From Clostridia bacterium (GTDB taxonomy: Bacteria; Bacillota_A; Clostridia; Christensenellales; Aristaeellaceae), in NCBI GenBank assembly GCA_017412025.1, contig JAFQOY010000113.1, forward strand, positions 1 to 29,399: a stretch of 29,399 bases of DNA, written 5' to 3'. The notes under the pieces are model-generated. The model did not search any database and was not told where the DNA came from. It saw nothing but the letters and a program-made list of their open reading frames with translations. Both the position numbers and the translations under genes were made by a program. Below are positions 16,277 through 23,410 of the stretch, one piece after another (within the stretch, counting starts at the first letter, position 1; every line of letters begins with the position of its first letter).

Positions 16277-17228
16277 TTTCAAATCGCTCGATCATCTGGG
16301 GCTGATTACAGATGAAATGCTCGGCGGGCTGCATGCAGACGAGGCCATGCGGCTCCGTATCAAGCGCGCTGCTGCCGGCGGCGCTGCGCGCAAAAGATTG
16401 CGGATCGTGCGCTTTGCGCCCGCGCTTTGCTGCGCGGCGCTGGCGGTGGTATGCGTGGGCGCTGTTCGCCTGCGCGCAAAGGACGGCGCCCTCACCGACG
16501 TGCCGCCGGCAGAGCCGGCGACGGTATCCATCAGCACGATTGCTGCCGGCGACGACGCCGGCGCAGAGAAGGGCGTAATGCTGGCGGATCTTGGCGACGG
16601 CGCGAAGATGCGCGCGGCTGTTCCGGCGTATGAGTCGCTCTTCGCTGACGGAAGCGGAGATATCCCGATGGTGACGGTCGGCGCAAACGTCTATCGCATG
16701 CTGCAGACCCCGAAGGATATCGGCGCGTCGCTGCTGGGCGGCGAAGCCGGAAGCGTGACGCTCTTTATGGAGGAGCCGTCCCTTGCCTCCGGCGAGGAGA
16801 TGAAGAAGGGTCTTTCCAACGTAGTGCAGGAAGGCGGCGCGGTCTATACGATCAGCGGCATTGCCTCCTCTACGGCGGTTGCCGCGCGCGTGGATGGAAA
16901 GATGAGGCTGTTCCAGCGCGTGAGCTACGCGGGAAAGGGACCGGGCGGAGAGTCGCTGGAGGATACGTTCTCCGTGCGCGGCAGGGTGAAGGAGGCCACG
17001 CTCTCGGGCGTGGGCACGCTCACGGGAAGCGCTGCCAACGACGTGATCGCCGTGCTGCTTGACCAGGCGACGCTCAAGAGCGCGGACGCCTCCGCCAGAA
17101 AGCAGAGCCTGACGGTGACGCTTGATAACGGGCTGCGGCTTCAGCTCGGCGTCTCCGGCGATACGCTCTGCGGCTGCGGCGGCTGGAGCTGTCCGGAGTT
17201 CTTTGCGGCGTTTGAAGCTGCGCTGTGA
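16269..17228 (+). CDS. Probable membrane anti-sigma factor
   Basis: This 319-residue protein has a short cytoplasmic N-terminal part (about residues 1-44), one transmembrane helix (about 46-65, FAPALCCAALAVVCVGAV) and a large outside domain. Its GTG start overlaps the sigma gene and is served by AAAGGAGG (16252-16259), so synthesis of the two is coupled. That arrangement and the topology point to an anti-sigma factor, although no classical zinc-binding HxxxCxxC motif is present. The outside domain, which I do not recognise, is beta-rich and ends with a Cys cluster (LCGCGGWSCPEFF, about 301-313). Confidence 0.75.
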   Translation: MSDFKSLDHLGLITDEMLGGLHADEAMRLRIKRAAAGGAARKRLRIVRFAPALCCAALAVVCVGAVRLRAKDGALTDVPPAEPATVSISTIAAGDDAGAEKGVMLADLGDGAKMRAAVPAYESLFADGSGDIPMVTVGANVYRMLQTPKDIGASLLGGEAGSVTLFMEEPSLASGEEMKKGLSNVVQEGGAVYTISGIASSTAVAARVDGKMRLFQRVSYAGKGPGGESLEDTFSVRGRVKEATLSGVGTLTGSAANDVIAVLLDQATLKSADASARKQSLTVTLDNGLRLQLGVSGDTLCGCGGWSCPEFFAAFEAAL

Positions 17229-17242
17229 AAAGATGAATAGCA

Positions 17243-17284
17243 AAACCGGCTCTTTTCCGCGAAGGGAAAGAGCCGGTTTATTTA
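17243..17284. terminator. Bidirectional terminator
   Basis: AAACCGGCTCTTT (from 17243) and its complement AAAGAGCCGGTTT (to 17279) form a strong stem. TTTATTTAT follows on the plus strand and TTTTGC on the minus strand, so it can serve both the anti-sigma and the transglutaminase genes. Confidence 0.88.
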
Positions 17285-17300
17285 TGGCTGCTTTAGAAAA

Positions 17301-18671
17301 TCAGTCAAGCTCCGTATAGGAAATGACATGCGCGTCGGTGTCGTATTCGCTGCCGTCAAGCGCGCGCGTAAGCGATTCGATCTCGCCGTTCTGGTTGTCA
17401 TACGGGTCAAAGCGCATGAACTGCTTCGGCGGATTCATCTCCTGCTGGAACGCCCTGCACAGCGGCAGACGCCACGGCTCGAGATTGGCAAAGTAGAAAT
17501 CGCGGCGCATCTCGCTGCCCGCGCGGAAGGCTGAGCCGCCGAAGGAGCAGTCCGCATACAGCCAGCCGTACGGCGCGACATAGAAGCGCGCCCAGTCGTG
17601 GTTGCCCACGTCGTCCGGCTTGGTGTAAAGGCCGGCCTGCCACTGCGCCGGAATGCCTGCAATGCGGCAGAGCGTGATGAAGGTGATCGCATGGATGCCG
17701 CAGTCGCCGCGTTGGCCGGCGGCGAAATACTCCGCGAAGGAGAAGATCATCTTGTACGCCGGCATGAAGCGATAGACGCATTTGGTGGTGATGAAGTCGT
17801 AGATCAGCCGCGCCTTTTTGAGCGGATTGGTCTCCTCACCCACGATCTCGGAGACGAGCGCGCGCAGATAGGGGGTAAAGACCACGTGCGGCGGCATCTC
17901 TTCGGTGTCGAAGTCCGGCTGTTCAGCCAGGACCTTTTCCGGATCCGGCTGCACATACGGCGCGTCGATCTCATAAGCAAAGTCGGCGGAGACCGTCATG
18001 CCCGGCTCATACGGGAGCTCAAAATACACGCTGCGATGCGGCTCGGTCTCTTCGTTGACGCATGCAGGCGCGTGAGAGGTCTTCAGCAGCTCTGCGGATT
18101 TGACCTGCGCGTGCACGACGGGCAGCGGCAGATGGATGCGCAGCGTCTCACCGGGCGTCAGGCGATCGCTTGATACGGTCATCTCCTCGTGCAGCTCAAA
18201 GCGCGCGCGCAGATGCCCCTTTTCCTTCATGCGGGCGATGATGCCGTCGAGCGTGCCATGGCGGCTGGCTTTGCTGTCGGCGGCTTCGCAGCCGACCTCG
18301 CGCGCCGCGTAATCGCTGCGCGTCTTGAGCAGATTGCTGATGCAGTTGCGGCGATAGCGCACCTCGCCGTTGATGTATCGCCAGTCAAAAGAGCCTTCGT
18401 CGCGAAGCGCTTCGATTTCATCGACGGTGACGTCCGGAATGCGCTTTTGCAGCAGGGCGAAAAGCTCGTCCCTGCTGTAGGGATAGTACTTCGGGGTGAG
18501 CTTCGCCACCTCAAGCTCAAAGCGCAGGCGCTCATGCAGGCATTTGGGCGTACGGGGATCGGCAAGACGGAGAGCGATCACGCGCTCCATGCGCGCAAAG
18601 TCGCCCGCCTCGGACAGACGCCTGATATCCGGCGGAAGCGGATAGCTCAGATATTCCAGATTGCTGAGCAT
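17301..18671 (-). CDS. Transglutaminase-like cysteine-protease-fold protein
   Basis: This 456-residue protein has a C-terminal transglutaminase-like domain (about residues 270-400) with a complete triad by motif: Cys in RGDCGIHAITF, His in GNHDWARFYV and Asp in YADCSFGG. The first 250 residues hold helical and beta-rich parts I do not recognise. No signal peptide or transmembrane helix is visible, so it is likely cytoplasmic; such proteins may act as peptidases or amide transferases, and the substrate is unknown. AAAGGAGATG precedes the ATG. It follows the isomerase gene by 30 bases and ends at the shared terminator. Confidence 0.88.
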   Translation of the reverse strand: MLSNLEYLSYPLPPDIRRLSEAGDFARMERVIALRLADPRTPKCLHERLRFELEVAKLTPKYYPYSRDELFALLQKRIPDVTVDEIEALRDEGSFDWRYINGEVRYRRNCISNLLKTRSDYAAREVGCEAADSKASRHGTLDGIIARMKEKGHLRARFELHEEMTVSSDRLTPGETLRIHLPLPVVHAQVKSAELLKTSHAPACVNEETEPHRSVYFELPYEPGMTVSADFAYEIDAPYVQPDPEKVLAEQPDFDTEEMPPHVVFTPYLRALVSEIVGEETNPLKKARLIYDFITTKCVYRFMPAYKMIFSFAEYFAAGQRGDCGIHAITFITLCRIAGIPAQWQAGLYTKPDDVGNHDWARFYVAPYGWLYADCSFGGSAFRAGSEMRRDFYFANLEPWRLPLCRAFQQEMNPPKQFMRFDPYDNQNGEIESLTRALDGSEYDTDAHVISYTELD

Positions 18672-18701
18672 GCGGTCATCTCCTTTGGTGAAAGAGTGTG
18701 A

Positions 18702-19343
18702 TTATGCGAGGAGCTTGCGGACATAGGCGATGATGGCCTCATCCTTGGCGTTGGCGAAGAACAGTTCGGCAAACTTTTCGCCGGCGACCGCGCCGCGCAC
18801 AAGCTCGCGATCCTCAATGGCTTCAAGGCACTCCACCAGCGGGCGGATGGTCTTGGCGCGCACGGCGTCGAGGATCTTCTTGTTGCGCTGCTCCGGTACG
18901 ACGCGCTCCTTCGGATAGCCCTGGCCATGGCCAAAGCCGAAGAGCTTTTCAAAGATGTACTCAAGATTCAGCTCGCCGCCCCAGCCAAAGCCCTTGGCAA
19001 ACGGCAGGGCAACGGCATTGCCGTCGTTGACGTGGGCAAAGGTGTAGGCGTCCACAGGATCTTCGACGTGGCCGCAGATGACGTCCGGGAAGCTGTTCAT
19101 GGCGAGCATGGCGCCTTCGCCCGTGCCGCAGCCGGTGATGACATAGTCCGCCGCGCCGGAGCCCAGCAGGATTGCGCCGAGGATGCCGACCTGCACATAC
19201 GTCAGCTGCGCCTCATCCTGCGCAGTGTACATGCCGTAGTTGTCCACCACATGGCCCATCGGCTCCACGACCTTCCTGAGCTGGGCGAGAATCAGTTCGT
19301 TCTTGGCCGCCTGGCTGTTTTCGTTGATCAAAGCAATACGCAT
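18702..19343 (-). CDS. RpiB/LacA/LacB family sugar-phosphate isomerase
   Basis: This 213-residue protein belongs to the RpiB/LacAB family, which interconverts aldose and ketose phosphates in the cytoplasm. The core TGCGTGEGAMLAMN (about residues 70-83) keeps the catalytic Cys and the GTGxG loop. The N-terminal motif DHAG of classical RpiB is replaced by INENSQAAKN, and the protein is about 60 residues longer than RpiB (usually near 150). It is therefore a divergent subfamily and the sugar is unknown. AAGGAGGT precedes the ATG at 19343. The promoter, palindromes and MITE lie upstream. Confidence 0.88.
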   Translation of the reverse strand: MRIALINENSQAAKNELILAQLRKVVEPMGHVVDNYGMYTAQDEAQLTYVQVGILGAILLGSGAADYVITGCGTGEGAMLAMNSFPDVICGHVEDPVDAYTFAHVNDGNAVALPFAKGFGWGGELNLEYIFEKLFGFGHGQGYPKERVVPEQRNKKILDAVRAKTIRPLVECLEAIEDRELVRGAVAGEKFAELFFANAKDEAIIAYVRKLLA

Positions 19344-19376
19344 AGGATAATACCTCCTTCATGATATACAAATAAA

Positions 19377-19399
19377 AGCTGTATGCGCCTGCATACAGC
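19377..19399 (-). promoter_or_regulatory. Palindrome, copy 2, near the isomerase ribosome site
   Basis: The minus-strand arms GCTGTATGC and GCATACAGC enclose AGGC. TTTTATTTG follows on the minus strand, so it could be a transcription attenuator as well as an operator. It ends 33 bases before the start codon and its 23 bases are identical to copy 1. Confidence 0.6.
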
Positions 19400-19428
19400 C
19401 CAAAGTATCGACAAAAACCGTTGAAAGC

Positions 19429-19576
19429 ACTCCTTCAGTCTGCCTTCGGCAGCCAGCTCCCTCAGGAGGGAGCCTCCAACGAGGCTTATCAGCGATAAGA
19501 GGATCTTGTTCTGATAAGCATTTTTGATGCCTCCCTCTTGAGGGAGGGGGACCATCCGAAGGATGGCGGAAGGAGT
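19429..19576. mobile_element. MITE-like element with ACTCCTTC ends
   Basis: This 148-bp stretch has terminal inverted repeats ACTCCTTC (19429-19436) and GAAGGAGT (19569-19576), and inner hairpins at about 19456-19474 and 19530-19548 (CCTCCCTC/GAGGGAGG). It carries no gene. Elements with this CTCCTTC and CTCCCTC structure recur in gut Clostridia. I saw no clear target-site duplication. Confidence 0.7.
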
Positions 19577-19621
19577 GGTGCTTGGTTACCTGGTCAAAAA
19601 ACAGCTTCTGTCAACAATCTG

Positions 19622-19645
19622 AGCTGTATGCGCCTGCATACAGCT
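19622..19645 (-). promoter_or_regulatory. Palindrome, copy 1, overlapping the isomerase start site
   Basis: Perfect arms AGCTGTATGC and GCATACAGCT enclose AGGC. It lies 2 bases after the -10 element, covering the expected transcription start, as a repressor operator would. Confidence 0.6.
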
Positions 19646-19647
19646 TT

Positions 19648-19676
19648 AGCGTACCCCGAAAGGCCGATTGTGTCAA
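19648..19676 (-). promoter_or_regulatory. Promoter of the isomerase-transglutaminase unit
   Basis: On the minus strand TTGACA (19676-19671) and TACGCT (19653-19648) are 17 bp apart. The -35 is perfect; the -10 keeps TAnnnT. Confidence 0.6.
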
Positions 19677-19691
19677 GGGAAAAATGTCGCT

Positions 19692-20180
19692 TCAGTGCAG
19701 CAGCTGCTCCGGCAGGCGGCGCAGCATGCGCAGGAGAACGGGCCCCAGAATGAAACAGGAGACCATCTCGCCCAGGGCGATAAAGAGCATGCACAGGGGA
19801 AGCGGGATGACGGGTGCATAGCAGTAATGCACCACGGCGCCGACGATAACGCCGTTGAAGAGCACGGGCATGGCGCAGGCGGCAGGCAGATTGCCGCGCA
19901 GGCGGCGCGTGCACACGGCGGCGAGGAACGTGGCAAGCGTGCCGAAGATGATATCAAAGATCGTGCAGCCGCCCAGCAGATTGGAAAGCAGGCAGCCAAG
20001 CGTCAGCGCCGGCACGGCTTCTGGCAGCAGCATGGGCAGCAGGGTCAGCGCTTCGGAGAAGCGGATCTGCACCTCGCCGTAGCTGATGGGGGCGAGCAGC
20101 AGCGTCAGCGCGGCATAAAGCGCGGCGATGATCGCGCCGCGCGTGAGCGCGCGGGTACGGGCGTCGTTGTTTCGGTTCAT
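19692..20180 (-). CDS. queT: QueT-type queuosine precursor transporter
   Basis: This membrane protein of 162 residues has about five transmembrane helices and the QueT block ALTRGAIIAALYAALTLLLAPISYGEVQIRFSEAL (about residues 10-44), followed by LLSNLLGGCTIFDIIFGTLAT. QueT is the substrate-binding S-component of an ECF-type vitamin transporter and imports queuosine precursors such as preQ1. The preQ1-I riboswitch in its leader supports this. The ATG at 20180 is chosen (AAAGGGA 9-10 bases upstream); the ATG at 20189 is too close to that site, and the long frame to 20342 runs through the riboswitch. Confidence 0.92.
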   Translation of the reverse strand: MNRNNDARTRALTRGAIIAALYAALTLLLAPISYGEVQIRFSEALTLLPMLLPEAVPALTLGCLLSNLLGGCTIFDIIFGTLATFLAAVCTRRLRGNLPAACAMPVLFNGVIVGAVVHYCYAPVIPLPLCMLFIALGEMVSCFILGPVLLRMLRRLPEQLLH

Positions 20181-20219
20181 TGTCTTCATTCCCTTTCCGG
20201 GACGCACGGCCCGCGCAAC

Positions 20220-20240
20220 AAAAAAACGGCGCGCGGCCGT
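20220..20240 (-). terminator. Riboswitch terminator, second hairpin
   Basis: On the minus strand ACGGC (20240-20236) pairs with GCCGT (20230-20226) across CGCGC, followed by seven T. It lies 40 bases before the queT start. Confidence 0.75.
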
Positions 20241-20244
20241 GATG

Positions 20245-20261
20245 AAAAGGCGCGCAGCGCC
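20245..20261 (-). terminator. Riboswitch terminator, first hairpin
   Basis: On the minus strand GGCGC (20261-20257) pairs with GCGCC (20253-20249), loop TGC, followed by TTTTC. It lies 7 bases after the aptamer. Confidence 0.7.
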
Positions 20262-20268
20262 CTTTCGG

Positions 20269-20310
20269 CCCATAGTTTTGTTTAAGGACTGGATGGTTTC
20301 GAACAGTCCA
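20269..20310 (-). ncRNA. preQ1-I riboswitch aptamer
   Basis: The minus strand has the stem TGGACTG/CCAGTCC, the loop TTCGAAACCAT and the A-rich tail AAACAAAACTATGG that forms the pseudoknot in class I preQ1 aptamers. Its place before queT and two terminators fits an OFF switch: bound preQ1 stops transcription. Confidence 0.85.
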
Positions 20311-20326
20311 TTCAATTGACAGCGAT

Positions 20327-20355
20327 AGTATATCAGAAGCATGGAGAAAAAGCAA
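20327..20355 (-). promoter_or_regulatory. Promoter of queT
   Basis: On the minus strand TTGCTT (20355-20350) and TATACT (20332-20327) are 17 bp apart. The start near 20320 lies just before the aptamer. Confidence 0.7.
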
Positions 20356-20374
20356 CCGGAAGATCAATCCGGGA

Positions 20375-20403
20375 TTGACGCAAAAGCGCCTTTGTTGTAG
20401 GAT
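20375..20403 (+). promoter_or_regulatory. Promoter of the LysR gene
   Basis: TTGACG (20375-20380) and TAGGAT (20398-20403) are 17 bp apart, divergent from the queT promoter. Confidence 0.6.
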
Positions 20404-20420
20404 AATGAGAGGATAAAACG

Positions 20421-20448
20421 ATTCATGTATGATCGTAAACGCATGAAT
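20421..20448 (+). promoter_or_regulatory. Possible operator before the LysR gene
   Basis: ATTCATG (20421-20427) and CATGAAT (20442-20448) form a perfect dyad with a 14-base spacer, just after the predicted start. It may serve autoregulation; tentative. Confidence 0.4.
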
Positions 20449-20475
20449 AAAGTGATATGAAACGGAGCGACAGAC

Positions 20476-21399
20476 ATGACGTTGCTGGAATACCGGATTT
20501 TTCATACCGTGATTGAGCAGGGCAGCTTTGCGCGCGCCGCGCAGGTGATGCATCTGACCCCGAGCGCCATCAGCCATGCCGTCTCTTCGATGGAGGAGGC
20601 CTGCGGCTTTGCGCTCTTCGTACGCGGCAAGGGCGGCGTATCGCTCACCCGCAGCGGCGAGGCGCTCTATCCCGTCATCCGCCAGGTGCTCAATGCGGAC
20701 GAGGCGCTTTCCCAGACGGTGGACGAGCTCAAGGGCGTGCAGCGCGGCACGGTCAAGATCGGCGCGTTCAACAGCGTGTGCATGACGTGGCTGCCGCAGA
20801 TTGTCAAGACGTATAAGCGCAAATACCCAGGCGTGGAGATTGAGATCAACCAGGGTACGTATGCGGACGTGATCAACTGGATCAAGACCGGGGTGGTGGA
20901 TCTGGGCTTCCTTTCGACCAAGTGCACGAAGGAGCTGACCGTTCATCCGCTCTACCGGGACAGGCTGATGTGCGTGGTGCCCAAAGGATTCAGGACGCGC
21001 ACGCCCGGGATCATCACGCCGGAGGAGATGCGCACGGAGACGTTCGTCGTGCAGGACGATGCGACGGACGCGGACACGCAGGCGTTTCTGGCCAAGTATC
21101 ATTTCAGCGTACGTGCCAGCTGCCGCGTGGTGGACGACCTTTCGACCATCGCGATGGTGGAAAGCGGGTTTGGCATCTGCATTCTGCCCAGCCTGATCCT
21201 GGAGCGCGCGCATGGCAGCGTGGACGTCTATCCGATCGAACCGATGGAATACCGCGAGTTTGGCATTGCCGTGCAGAATCCGTCGATGATGGCGCCCGCC
21301 GTGCGCCAGATGGCGGCGCACATTGCCCAGTATGCGGCGGAGCGCCGCGCGGAGGATCCGCAGACCAATGAAGGATTCCAGCCCGGGACCGGGTTTTAA
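20476..21399 (+). CDS. LysR-family transcription regulator
   Basis: This 307-residue protein has an N-terminal winged helix-turn-helix (about residues 1-60; IEQGSFARAAQVMHLTPSAISHAVSSMEEACGFALF) and a LysR substrate-binding domain (about 90-295). GGAGCG lies 7 bases before the ATG. The downstream ABC transporter begins 41 bases after the stop without a terminator, so the regulator is probably co-transcribed with, and may control, that transporter; the ligand is unknown. Its last 20 residues are polar and Pro/Gly-rich. Confidence 0.92.
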   Translation: MTLLEYRIFHTVIEQGSFARAAQVMHLTPSAISHAVSSMEEACGFALFVRGKGGVSLTRSGEALYPVIRQVLNADEALSQTVDELKGVQRGTVKIGAFNSVCMTWLPQIVKTYKRKYPGVEIEINQGTYADVINWIKTGVVDLGFLSTKCTKELTVHPLYRDRLMCVVPKGFRTRTPGIITPEEMRTETFVVQDDATDADTQAFLAKYHFSVRASCRVVDDLSTIAMVESGFGICILPSLILERAHGSVDVYPIEPMEYREFGIAVQNPSMMAPAVRQMAAHIAQYAAERRAEDPQTNEGFQPGTGF

Positions 21400-21440
21400 G
21401 AGTCAGAATTCATATAAAACGATCAAAGGGGATTGATGTA

Positions 21441-22427
21441 ATGAAGAGGTTGACCCTGCTGGTTCTGGCAGCCCTGCTCGCGCTTTTTGCATGTGCTGCG
21501 CTGGCTGAGTATCCCTTGACGATGGAGGATCAGACCGGACGGACGGTCACGATTGAAAAGCAGCCGGAGCGCATCGTGTCCGGATACTACATTTCCACTT
21601 CCGCGTGCATTGCGCTGGGGCTTGAGGATAAGATGGCCGCGGTGGAAGCCAAGGCCGACAAGCGCAACATCTACCGCCTTGCCGCGCCGCAGCTCATTGA
21701 TTTGCCCAACGTGGGCACGGCGAAGGCTTTTGATCTGGAGACCTGCCTGGCTGCACAGCCGGATCTGGTGATTCTGCCCAAGCGCCTGAAGGACGCAGCC
21801 GCTTCTCTTGAGGCGTTTGGCATTCCGGCGCTGCTGGTCAATCCCGAGAGCGGCGAGCTGCTCGACGGGATGATCGCGCTCATCGCCGAGGCGACCGGCA
21901 CGCAGGAGTGCGCGCAGGCGCTGCTTTCCTTCTGCGATGAGCAGCTGTCCTCGCTTGAAAAGAGCCTTCAGGGCGCGGAGCCTGTCAGCGCGCTGATGCT
22001 GGGCAACTCCGACTATATGACCTGCGCGCCGGCGGATATGTATCAGCACACGGTGCTTTCCGCTGCAGGCGCGCGGAATGCGGCGGAGGCAATGACCGGC
22101 GGCGATTTTGCCGCGCTTTCCTATGAGCAGCTGCTGGTGATGAATCCGCAGGCGCTCTTTATCCCTGCGGAGGCGGCGTATACCGCTGCGGATGTGCTGG
22201 CGGATAAAGAGCTGGCTGTGATTGACGCGGTGAAAAACGGCGCCGTGTACGAGATGCCGCGCGGCTTTGAGGCGTGGGATTCGCCCGTGCCCTCCGGCGT
22301 GCTCGGTTCGCTGTATCTGGCGAGCGTGCTGCATCCGCAGCACTACAGCCGCGAGGCGTATGTCGCTGCGGCGATGCAGATGTATGAGACCTTCTACGGC
22401 TTTACGCCGGATGAGGCGGCGCTGTGA
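21441..22427 (+). CDS. FecB-type ABC transporter substrate-binding protein
   Basis: This 328-residue protein belongs to the periplasmic-binding family for iron chelates, haem and cobalamin (PF01497): YPLTMEDQTGRTVTIEKQPERIVSGYY (about residues 23-49), LAAQPDLVILPKRL and the C-terminal lobe with LLVMNPQALFIPAE. The N-terminus is hydrophobic with FACAALAEYP; the Cys at residue 18 would make a poor lipobox (Phe at -2), and signal peptidase I cleavage after ALA is an alternative. AAAGGGG precedes the ATG. It overlaps the permease gene (GTGA). The specific ligand cannot be read from the sequence. Confidence 0.9.
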   Translation: MKRLTLLVLAALLALFACAALAEYPLTMEDQTGRTVTIEKQPERIVSGYYISTSACIALGLEDKMAAVEAKADKRNIYRLAAPQLIDLPNVGTAKAFDLETCLAAQPDLVILPKRLKDAAASLEAFGIPALLVNPESGELLDGMIALIAEATGTQECAQALLSFCDEQLSSLEKSLQGAEPVSALMLGNSDYMTCAPADMYQHTVLSAAGARNAAEAMTGGDFAALSYEQLLVMNPQALFIPAEAAYTAADVLADKELAVIDAVKNGAVYEMPRGFEAWDSPVPSGVLGSLYLASVLHPQHYSREAYVAAAMQMYETFYGFTPDEAAL

Positions 22428-23410
22428 GCGAAAGACGAAAGAACTGCATCATTTATCTTGCCGCCGCGGCTTTGCTGCTGGCGGCATTTGGCGTTTCCCT
22501 GCGCGTGGGCAGGTATCCGCTGCGGCTTGGGGATATCGCAAGGGCGCTTTCCGGCGCGCAGGATATGGCGGCGCAGGTGTTCTGGCGGCTTCGTCTGCCG
22601 CGCAGCGCTGCCGTGCTGGCTGCCGGCATGGCGATGGGCGTGTCCGGTGCGGTGTATCAGCAGGTGTTTCACAATCCGCTGGCAGCGCCGGATATCATGG
22701 GCGTGTCCGGCGGCGCGACGCTGGGCGCGGCGGCGGCCATCGTGCTGTTTTCCGGCAGCGGCGTCACCCTGGGCGCGTTTGCCGGCGGCATGGGCGCGCT
22801 GCTCTTCGCCCTGCTGCTCACCCGGGCGACGGGCAGAAGGGATACCTCCTCCATTGTGATCTCGGGCATTCTGCTCAGCGCGCTGGCCAAAACCGGCATC
22901 ATGCTGCTCAAGGCGACGGCGGATACCGAGGGCGAGCTGGCTGCGATTGAGTTCTTCACCATGGGCAGCTTTGCGGGCATTACGCTTGAGGTGCTGCCGC
23001 CGCTGCTTGGCGGCGTCTGGATTGGCATGGTCGTGCTTTGGCTGCTGCGCAGGCAGATTCCGCTGCTGACGCTGGGCTCGGAGGAGGCGGCTTCGCTGGG
23101 CGTGGCGATCGTGCCCGTGCGTGCGGCGGTGCTCGCCGCGGCGACCCTGATGGCCTGCGCGGTCAGCGCGCATGCGGGCGTCATTGCGTTTTCCGCGCTG
23201 ATTGCGCCGCACGGCGCGCGGCTGCTGCTTGGCGGCAGGAGCAAAGGTCTGCTTTCGCTTTCTGCGCTTGTAGGCGGCATGCTGATGCTGCTTGCAGATG
23301 TGACGGCGAGGCTGCTGCCGGGGGCGGAACTGCCCACCTCGATCTTTACGACGATTCTGGGCGCGGCGATGCTCGTGTCCCTGATGGTGAAAGGGGGACG
23401 GGCAGAATGA
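22424..23410 (+). CDS. FecCD-family ABC transporter permease
   Basis: This membrane protein of 328 residues has about nine to ten transmembrane helices and FecCD motifs: WRLRLPRSAAVLAAGMAMGVSGAVYQQVFHNPLAAPDIMGVSGGA (about residues 48-92) and LIAPHGARLLLGG (about 260-272), the cytoplasmic loop that contacts the ATPase. It has a GTG start inside the end of the binding-protein gene, with only a weak ribosome site (GATGAGG), so it is likely translationally coupled. Its TGA overlaps the ATPase start (ATGA). Confidence 0.93.
   Translation: MSERRKNCIIYLAAAALLLAAFGVSLRVGRYPLRLGDIARALSGAQDMAAQVFWRLRLPRSAAVLAAGMAMGVSGAVYQQVFHNPLAAPDIMGVSGGATLGAAAAIVLFSGSGVTLGAFAGGMGALLFALLLTRATGRRDTSSIVISGILLSALAKTGIMLLKATADTEGELAAIEFFTMGSFAGITLEVLPPLLGGVWIGMVVLWLLRRQIPLLTLGSEEAASLGVAIVPVRAAVLAAATLMACAVSAHAGVIAFSALIAPHGARLLLGGRSKGLLSLSALVGGMLMLLADVTARLLPGAELPTSIFTTILGAAMLVSLMVKGGRAE

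Noticed and set aside
19344..19691. T-box or other known riboswitch in the isomerase leader
   Set aside because: I found no T-box sequence, specifier-loop structure or other known aptamer; the structure is explained by two palindromes and a MITE-like element.
23038..23406. Longer start for the FecE-type ATPase
   Set aside because: The extra part runs through the permease gene in another frame; the ATG at 23407 overlaps the permease stop as expected for coupled genes.
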